Assembly: GCA_009993495.1 (NCBI GenBank)
Contig: JAACTI010000141.1
Location: forward strand, 1 to 10,966
From: Deltaproteobacteria bacterium
Lineage (GTDB): Bacteria; Desulfobacterota; Desulfuromonadia; Desulfuromonadales; Geopsychrobacteraceae
Direction: 5' to 3'
Length of the DNA stretch: 10,966 bases
Part shown: positions 6,906-10,966 of the stretch, piece by piece
Layout: every line of letters begins with the position of its first letter
Position numbering within the stretch: the stretch's first letter is position 1
Notes under the pieces: model-generated
What the model saw: only the letters and a program-made list of their open reading frames with translations
What the model was told of the DNA's origin: nothing
Databases searched by the model: none
Program-made: the position numbers and the translations under genes

Positions 6906-7781
6906 TCAGGGCTGCCAGATCTTGAGCAGCGCTTGGGCCATTTCGGCGGGGGAATCGGCGACGCTGATGCCGCACTCGCGCAGAAAGGCTTTTTTGCTCG
7001 CCGCATCTCCCTTGCCGCCCGAAATGATCGCGCCGGCATGGCCCATACGTTTGCCCGCCGGAGCGGTTGCGCCGGCAATAAAGGCTGCCACCGGTTTGGT
7101 CATATGGTCGCGCACAAATTCAGCAGCTTTTTCTTCGGCGTCGCCGCCGATTTCACCAATCATGATGACTGCTTTGGTCTCGGGATCGGCTTCAAACATT
7201 TGCAGAGTATCAAGGTGGCTGGTGCCATTGACCGGGTCACCGCCAATGCCGACGCAGGTGGTTTGGCCAATGTCGCGGCTGGATAGTTGCCAGACCGCTT
7301 CGTAGGTTAAAGTGCCGGAGCGTGACACCACCCCCACCGGGCCGGGCTTGTGGATATAACCGGGCATGATACCAATTTTACATTGGCCGGGGGTGATAAC
7401 ACCGGGGCAGTTAGGGCCGATAAGGCGGGTTTTCTTGCCCTGCATGAAATGCTTGACCTTGACCATATCGAGCACCGGCACGCCTTCGGTGATACAGATC
7501 ACCAGATCCAACTCGGCATCCACGGCTTCCATAATGGCATCGGCGCTGCCAATGGGCGGCACATAAATCACTGAAACGTTTGCGCCGGTGGCTTTGACCG
7601 CATCTTCAACGGTGTCGAAAATCGGAAAACCATCGATGGCAGTCCCCCCTTTGCCGGGAGTCACTCCGCCGACCATCTGGGTGTCACAGTAATCGCGGCA
7701 GCCCTGAGCGTGGAAAAGGCCGGTCGCGCCGGTAATGCCCTGGGTAATAATTTTGCTATTTTTATCAATCAGAATACTCAT
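6906..7781 (-). CDS. sucD: Succinyl-CoA synthetase (ligase) alpha subunit
   Basis: Alpha subunit of succinyl-CoA synthetase, which interconverts succinyl-CoA + ADP/GDP + Pi with succinate + CoA + ATP/GTP in the TCA cycle (cytoplasm, complex with SucC). The protein has 291 residues, the usual SucD length. The N-terminal CoA-binding Rossmann-type motif GITGATGLFH is at residues 15-24. IGPNCPG lies near 121-127 and VSRSGTLTYE near 152-161. The active-site histidine that is transiently phosphorylated is His 248 in GHAGAI. All key motifs are intact. ATG at 7779-7781 follows a good Shine-Dalgarno sequence (GGGAGAG, minus strand, 7787-7793). It lies 12 nt downstream of sucC in the same operon and is followed by the intrinsic terminator at 6848-6885. 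Confidence 0.98.
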   Translation of the reverse strand: MSILIDKNSKIITQGITGATGLFHAQGCRDYCDTQMVGGVTPGKGGTAIDGFPIFDTVEDAVKATGANVSVIYVPPIGSADAIMEAVDAELDLVICITEGVPVLDMVKVKHFMQGKKTRLIGPNCPGVITPGQCKIGIMPGYIHKPGPVGVVSRSGTLTYEAVWQLSSRDIGQTTCVGIGGDPVNGTSHLDTLQMFEADPETKAVIMIGEIGGDAEEKAAEFVRDHMTKPVAAFIAGATAPAGKRMGHAGAIISGGKGDAASKKAFLRECGISVADSPAEMAQALLKIWQP

Positions 7782-7793
7782 GATATCTCTCCC

Positions 7794-8957
7794 TTAACCC
7801 TTGACCGCTTTGACGATCTTTTCCGCCGCATCAGCCATGCCGTCGGCACTGACAATATCAACCCCCGATTCGGCGAGAATCTTCTTGCCGAGAGCGACAT
7901 TGGTGCCTTCAAGCCGCACGACCAGCGGCACTTTGACGCCAACCTGTTTGGCAGCCTCAACCACGCCGGTGGCAATAACATCACACTTCATAATGCCGCC
8001 GAAGATATTGACCAGAATGCCTTCGACCTTTTTATCGGAGAGAATAATTTTGAAAGCTTCAGTGACACGTTCGATAGTTGCACCGCCCCCGACATCGAGG
8101 AAGTTTGCCGGCGAGCCGCCGTAATGCTGAATAATATCCATGGTCGCCATGGCCAGACCGGCACCGTTGACCATGCAACCGATGTTGCCGTCAAGGGCGA
8201 TGTAGGAGAGGTCATATTGCGAGGCTTCGATTTCCATGTGATCTTCTTCATCGTAGTCGCGCAGATCACGGATCCGCAAATGACGGAACAAAGCGTTGTC
8301 ATCGAAATTGAGCTTGGCATCAAGGCAGATCAGATTGCCTTCTTTGGTCAGAACCAGGGGGTTGATTTCCAGCAGTGAGCAGTCAGACTCGACAAAGGCG
8401 TTGTAAAGCCCTTTGAGAACCAGCACCGCCTGTTTGACCTGCGGCAAAGCGAACCCCAATTTAAAGGCGACCTTGCGCGCTTGAAATGCGGTGAGCCCGG
8501 TGAGGGGATCAATGGGCTCAAAAAAAAGCTTCTCGGGGGTTTTGGCGGCGACTTCCTCGATATCCATGCCCCCTTCAGCCGAGGCCATGAGGGTGACCTT
8601 GGAGGTTGCACGGTCGACCAGAAAGGAAACGTAAAATTCATCGGCGATATTGCACCCCGATTCGATCAGAATGCGTTTAACAATTTTACCTTCGGGGCCG
8701 GTCTGATGGGTGACCAGACACATTCCCATCATCTCGCGCGTGAACTTTTTAACTTCGTCAGCGGTTTTGGCAATTTTTACCCCGCCGCCCTTACCCCGAC
8801 CACCCGCGTGAATTTGCGCCTTGACCGCCCAGGGACCATCGCCCAGTCGCCGGGCCCAGTCGCGCGCGGAATTGCTGTTGTAAACGACATGACCCTCGGG
8901 AACCGGAACGCCAAAATTCCGCAGGATCGCTTTAGCCTGATACTCGTGAATATTCAT
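7794..8957 (-). CDS. sucC: Succinyl-CoA synthetase (ADP/GDP-forming) beta subunit
   Basis: Beta subunit of succinyl-CoA synthetase; it binds the nucleotide and succinate and pairs with SucD. The ORF can be extended to 9113, but the true start is ATG 8957: the protein then begins MNIHEYQAK, the conserved SucC N-terminus, has 387 residues (E. coli 388), and GAGGGA at 8961-8966 (minus strand) serves as Shine-Dalgarno. The longer version would begin within the -35 box of the promoter. An ATP-grasp domain (about residues 1-240) holds AVKAQIHAGGRGKGGGVK (44-61) and LLEINPLV. The C-terminal ligase domain (about 245-385) holds the conserved NGAGLAMATMD and the LVVRLEGTNVALGK stretch. Nucleotide preference (ATP or GTP) cannot be read with confidence. 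First gene of the sucCD operon. Confidence 0.98.
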   Translation of the reverse strand: MNIHEYQAKAILRNFGVPVPEGHVVYNSNSARDWARRLGDGPWAVKAQIHAGGRGKGGGVKIAKTADEVKKFTREMMGMCLVTHQTGPEGKIVKRILIESGCNIADEFYVSFLVDRATSKVTLMASAEGGMDIEEVAAKTPEKLFFEPIDPLTGLTAFQARKVAFKLGFALPQVKQAVLVLKGLYNAFVESDCSLLEINPLVLTKEGNLICLDAKLNFDDNALFRHLRIRDLRDYDEEDHMEIEASQYDLSYIALDGNIGCMVNGAGLAMATMDIIQHYGGSPANFLDVGGGATIERVTEAFKIILSDKKVEGILVNIFGGIMKCDVIATGVVEAAKQVGVKVPLVVRLEGTNVALGKKILAESGVDIVSADGMADAAEKIVKAVKG

Positions 8958-9077
8958 TGCTCCCTCTTCGGTTGAGGATGACAGGAGGGCGCCTGTGCGG
9001 GCGTCCGGCTGATAGGACCGTGATGGCTGCGCCATCGGCTTGTTTTTAAATGACAGCGCCACCTGGTTCCATGGCAC
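8958..9077 (-). promoter_or_regulatory. sucC 5' leader with potential hairpins
   Basis: If transcription starts near 9078, sucC has an untranslated leader of about 120 nt. It holds a perfect 6-bp hairpin, GATGGC (9022-9027) and GCCATC (9031-9036) with a 3-nt loop. Nearer the start codon is a GC-rich stretch (about 8985-9006) with a possible small CGCC/GGCG stem. I do not recognise a known riboswitch class. This may be simple leader structure. Confidence 0.3.
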
Positions 9078-9084
9078 CCGACTG

Positions 9085-9113
9085 CGTATACACCCGCACT
9101 GGCAGATTGTCAA
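9085..9113 (-). promoter_or_regulatory. Sigma-70-type promoter of sucCD
   Basis: Reading the minus strand, TTGACA (9108-9113, perfect -35) is followed by a 17-bp spacer (9091-9107) and TATACG (9085-9090, -10 with four of six consensus bases). Transcription would start near 9078, about 120 nt before the sucC ATG. Spacing and hexamers are close to ideal for a housekeeping promoter. A dyad TGGTC-T-GACCA (9115-9125) abuts the -35, and an imperfect palindrome GGTTCCATGGCACC (9065-9078) covers the likely start site. Confidence 0.75.
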
Positions 9114-9188
9114 CTGGTCTGACCACGGGTGATTGAAACAGAAGAGCTTCTACCGAGACGGGTGAGGGACAAACCGCAGCCTTGGCCG

Positions 9189-9321
9189 CGAACCACAGAT
9201 TTACACAAATCAACACAGATAAAACTCTAAAACGCAGGATTTAATAATTGGTAACCTGAAAAGCTCATGCGTTAACTTCTCCTGCGAAAATCTGGGGTTA
9301 TCTGCATCCAACTGTGGTTCG
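9189..9321. repeat. Imperfect intergenic inverted repeat (MITE/REP-like)
   Basis: The tips CGAACCACAG (9189-9198) and CTGTGGTTCG (9312-9321) are perfect 10-bp inverted repeats. An inner pair CGCAGGA (9233-9239) and TCCTGCG (9280-9286) closes the same structure, with partly matching AT-rich sequence between (CACAGATAAAA against AAAATCTGGGGTTATCTG). The arms resemble the widely scattered AACCACAGATTACACAGATT-type intergenic repeats of many bacterial genomes, in a decayed form. No ORF lies inside. It falls between tal (ending 9414) and the sucC promoter. Copy number cannot be judged from one window. Confidence 0.65.
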
Positions 9322-9337
9322 GTCTGAATCTGGCGTT

Positions 9338-9372
9338 CAAGGATGCGATGCCCGCTGTTCCCCACATCCTTG
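9338..9372. other. Hairpin downstream of the transaldolase gene
   Basis: CAAGGATG (9338-9345) and CATCCTTG (9365-9372) form a perfect 8-bp stem around a 19-nt loop, about 42 nt past the tal stop on the minus strand. No U-tract follows, so it is not a standard intrinsic terminator. It may protect the mRNA 3' end or be part of a decayed repeat. The rest of 9118-9413 shows no gene. Confidence 0.35.
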
Positions 9373-9413
9373 TGTGATCCACTGCAGCAGTTGCTGTGTT
9401 TTTTGCTTAGCCC

Positions 9414-10052
9414 TCAGCGTTTTTGCCAGTCGGCCATGAACTTGGCAATCCCCGCATCCGTCAGGGGATGTTTGGCCAGTTGCAGCATTACTCCATAGGG
9501 AATGGTGCAGATATCGGCGGCCACCAGCCCGGCGTTGAGCACGTGCATGGGGCTGCGCACCGAGGCGACAATAATTTCGGTGTCGTAACCATAGTTATCA
9601 AAAATGGTACGAATCTGCTCAACCCCGTCCATGCCCTCGTGACCGATATCATCGAGACGTCCAACAAAAGGCGATACATAGGTGGCACCCGCCTTGGCAG
9701 CTAACAGCGCCTGCAATGAGCTAAAAATCAGGGTGACGTTGGTTTTAATGCCCTCGGCGCTGAAGATCCGCGTCGCCTTGAGGCCGGCTTCGGTCATGGG
9801 CAGCTTAACCACAATGTTTTGATGGATGGCTGCCAGTTCGCGCCCTTCCTTGAGCATACCTTCGGTATCCAGGGCGATGACTTCGGCGGAAATCGGGCCA
9901 TCGACGATGCCGGTAATTTCGGTGATCACTTCCTTGAAATCGCGCCCGCTTTTCGCAATCAGGGACGGATTGGTGGTGACCCCATCGACTAACCCCAATG
10001 CATTGGCGGCACGAATTTCGGCCACTTCGGCGGTATCAATAAAAAATTTCAT
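9414..10052 (-). CDS. tal: Transaldolase, small (TalC/FSA-like subfamily)
   Basis: Cytoplasmic class I aldolase of the non-oxidative pentose phosphate pathway, transferring dihydroxyacetone between sugar phosphates. At 212 residues it is the short form of the transaldolase/fructose-6-phosphate aldolase family. MKFFIDTA carries the conserved Asp 6, GVTTNPSLI lies at 24-32, and the Schiff-base lysine is Lys 83 in VVKLPMT. Two positions known to separate the activities favour true transaldolase: Glu 57 in ISAEV (Gln in E. coli FSA) and Phe 129 in SPFVGR (Tyr in FSA; Phe in TalB). ATG 10052 has AGGAG at 10058-10062 (minus strand), five bases away. It follows the small cysteine-motif gene by 36 nt in a folK-containing cluster, with a possible weak terminator in that gap. 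Family secure; transaldolase over aldolase is a motif-based inference. Confidence 0.95.
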   Translation of the reverse strand: MKFFIDTAEVAEIRAANALGLVDGVTTNPSLIAKSGRDFKEVITEITGIVDGPISAEVIALDTEGMLKEGRELAAIHQNIVVKLPMTEAGLKATRIFSAEGIKTNVTLIFSSLQALLAAKAGATYVSPFVGRLDDIGHEGMDGVEQIRTIFDNYGYDTEIIVASVRSPMHVLNAGLVAADICTIPYGVMLQLAKHPLTDAGIAKFMADWQKR

Positions 10053-10070
10053 ACAGACTCCTGATGAAGT

Positions 10071-10097
10071 AAAAAAGAGCGAATCGTTTCAGCTCTT
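10071..10097 (-). terminator. Possible weak intrinsic terminator/attenuator before tal
   Basis: On the minus strand, AAGAGC (10092-10097) pairs with GCTCTT (10075-10080), and an inner GAA/TTC pair (10088-10090 with 10081-10083) stacks on it after one bulged base. The run TTTTTT (10071-10076) follows directly. The stem overlaps the stop codon of the small cysteine-motif gene and lies 19 nt before the tal start. It has the shape of a modest Rho-independent terminator that could lower read-through into tal. Confidence 0.45.
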
Positions 10098-10343
10098 GTG
10101 GGTGTATTCTTTACGGCACTTATGTGAACAAAAATAATGTTGCTGCCCGCCAACGCGGGCACTTATCGCCTCGCTGACCGGCAGATATTTCCCACATTGG
10201 GGATCTTCCACCATGGTTTCTCCTTGAGGGTGGTGAGTAGAAAAGTTCCGGTCTTTGGGGCGCTGACGCCGCGCTGGAAAAAGCAGTTGGAAAAAACTGT
10301 AGCCCAGAAAAAAAAGCAGCGCCAGTAAAAGCAGCTTAATCAT
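10089..10343 (-). CDS. Small membrane-anchored cysteine-motif protein (PP0621/YHS-like)
   Basis: 84-residue protein with an N-terminal membrane anchor (about residues 3-22) followed by a basic linker (ARRQRPKDR) and a C-terminal metal-binding-like module (about 44-82). That module reads MVEDPQCGKYLP, then YFCSHKCRKEY; Cys 50, Cys 72 and Cys 76 with nearby His residues suggest a small zinc or YHS/TRASH-like site. The layout of one TM helix plus a C-terminal CxxC-like ribbon matches the PP0621-type family of uncharacterised bacterial proteins. The start codon is 6 nt after the folK stop; GGTG (10351-10354, minus strand), overlapping the folK stop, may act as ribosome-binding site, implying coupling to folK. 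No function is established. It may be a structural or metal-sensing membrane protein. Confidence 0.75.
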   Translation of the reverse strand: MIKLLLLALLFFLGYSFFQLLFPARRQRPKDRNFSTHHPQGETMVEDPQCGKYLPVSEAISARVGGQQHYFCSHKCRKEYTHKS

Positions 10344-10349
10344 AAAAAA

Positions 10350-10862
10350 TCACCAGTTTGTGTCCCGTTGATGAATATCGCGCGCCTCTCCCAGAGCATC
10401 AAGATGCTGCTGGATTGTCAAACCCGTGCGCGGATGAATCAATGTCGGTATCAGTTGTGCCAGGGGCAGCAACACAAAGTGCCGCTCAGTTATGCGAGGA
10501 TGGGGCACCTGCAAACCCACATCATCCAGCAGCCAATCGGCATAAAAAAGCAGGTCAATATCCAGGGTGCGCGCTGCCCACCGTTGGCTGCGACAGCGTC
10601 CAGCCCGGTTTTCAATGGCCAAACAAACATCCAGCAGTTGGCGTGGTCCAAGGCTGGTGGTTATTTCCACCACGGCATTCAGATAGTCGGGTTGACCCTC
10701 TGGTCCGCCGATGGCGGGCGTCTGGTACAAGGCAGAGGATCGTCCCTCCGCAATAGCAGGGTGCGCGAAAAGCTGCTGCCGTGCACTCAGGAATGTCGCA
10801 CGGATCTCACCCAGATTCGCGCCAAAGCCCAAAAATGCCCTGTAGGAGATCGGCTCATTCAT
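10350..10862 (-). CDS. folK: 2-amino-4-hydroxy-6-hydroxymethyldihydropteridine pyrophosphokinase
   Basis: HPPK transfers pyrophosphate from ATP to 6-hydroxymethyl-7,8-dihydropterin, the step before dihydropteroate synthase in folate synthesis (cytoplasm). With ATG 10862 the protein has 170 residues, near the usual 155-170, and begins just before the conserved core FLGFGANLG. Other family signatures are YQTPAIGG, PDYLNAVVE (58-66), RWAARTLDIDLL with the two Mg-binding aspartates (Asp 101 and 103), and HPRITERHFVLLPL (121-134). The frame stays open upstream to a TTG at 10955, but the extra 31 residues look unlike HPPK. GTGGG just before ATG 10862 is a weak Shine-Dalgarno candidate. The gene is followed immediately by the small membrane-anchored cysteine-motif gene and then tal. 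Enzyme identity is secure; the start is fairly secure. Confidence 0.95.
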   Translation of the reverse strand: MNEPISYRAFLGFGANLGEIRATFLSARQQLFAHPAIAEGRSSALYQTPAIGGPEGQPDYLNAVVEITTSLGPRQLLDVCLAIENRAGRCRSQRWAARTLDIDLLFYADWLLDDVGLQVPHPRITERHFVLLPLAQLIPTLIHPRTGLTIQQHLDALGEARDIHQRDTNW

Positions 10863-10966
10863 TGCCCACGCATTTAAACACAGGCACCCCCGGGAAATCA
10901 ATTTGTCGATGGCCGGTTCGCCAGGGCCGTCGTGACGGCTAACGGCAGCTGTCAAAAAAACGACCT

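Noticed and set aside
7710..8378. Plus-strand open frame of 222 codons antisense to sucC/sucD
   Set aside because: It overlaps two strongly conserved genes on the other strand and has no domain or ribosome-binding site of its own.
8958..9113. N-terminal extension of SucC by 52 residues
   Set aside because: The extension lacks similarity to SucC, starts inside the -35 box, and the conserved MNIHEYQAK start with a good Shine-Dalgarno lies at 8957.
9386..9404. CAGCA-GT-TGCTG hairpin followed by a T-run on the plus strand
   Set aside because: It would terminate plus-strand transcription, but no plus-strand gene lies upstream nearby, and the stem is only 5 bp.
10873..10901. Possible folK promoter TTGATT-N17-TTTAAA on the minus strand
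   Set aside because: The hexamers are only moderate, and transcription would begin almost at the start codon, leaving no room for a ribosome-binding site.
10863..10955. N-terminal extension of FolK from a TTG codon at 10955
   Set aside because: The 31 extra residues are unlike HPPK, whose conserved core begins right after ATG 10862. The region may instead hold the end of an upstream gene cut by the window edge.

Overview
The window looks like chromosomal DNA of a Desulfuromonadia-type bacterium (the Geobacter/Desulfuromonas/Pelobacter side of the former deltaproteobacteria). I infer this from moderately high GC, the style of the rhomboid and GGDEF proteins, the folK / small zinc-ribbon / transaldolase cluster, and a degenerate intergenic repeat of the 'AACCACAGAT...ACACAGAT' kind. 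I see no phage, insertion sequence, CRISPR array, tRNA or rRNA. Most of the window is ordinary core-genome content.

Layout. (1) 1-3126, plus strand: the C-terminal part of a LolD/YbbA-type ABC ATPase, overlapping by 4 nt a large FtsX-type permease (YbbP-like). Together they form one export or lipid/lipoprotein-handling ABC system. (2) 3266-6051, plus strand: a tightly packed trio of a membrane-bound HAMP-GGDEF protein with a degenerate GGDDY signature, a small coiled-coil outer-membrane lipoprotein (ATGA overlap), and a rhomboid intramembrane protease 12 nt further on. This trio is the least conventional part of the window. The membrane sensor plus adjacent lipoprotein recalls the QseE/GlrK-QseG arrangement, but with a nucleotide-cyclase-like output. 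(3) 6123-6754, plus strand: a YajD-like HNH nuclease and a DUF3820 protein. (4) 6848-6885: a strong symmetrical (bidirectional) terminator separating these from the convergent minus-strand genes. (5) 6906-8957, minus strand: sucC-sucD, succinyl-CoA synthetase, behind a near-consensus sigma-70 promoter at 9085-9113 and a leader of about 120 nt. (6) 9118-9413: intergenic DNA holding an imperfect inverted repeat (9189-9321) and a separate hairpin. (7) 9414-10862, minus strand: folK, a small membrane-anchored cysteine-motif protein and a transaldolase, with a possible weak terminator between the last two.

How the parts work together. SucCD makes ATP or GTP from succinyl-CoA in the TCA cycle, or runs in reverse. 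The transaldolase serves the non-oxidative pentose phosphate pathway, and FolK acts in folate synthesis. These are housekeeping genes. The envelope genes in the first half (ABC/FtsX, GGDEF-lipoprotein-rhomboid) are accessory membrane functions whose substrates cannot be read from the sequence. All family assignments rest on motif recognition by eye; no database search was run.
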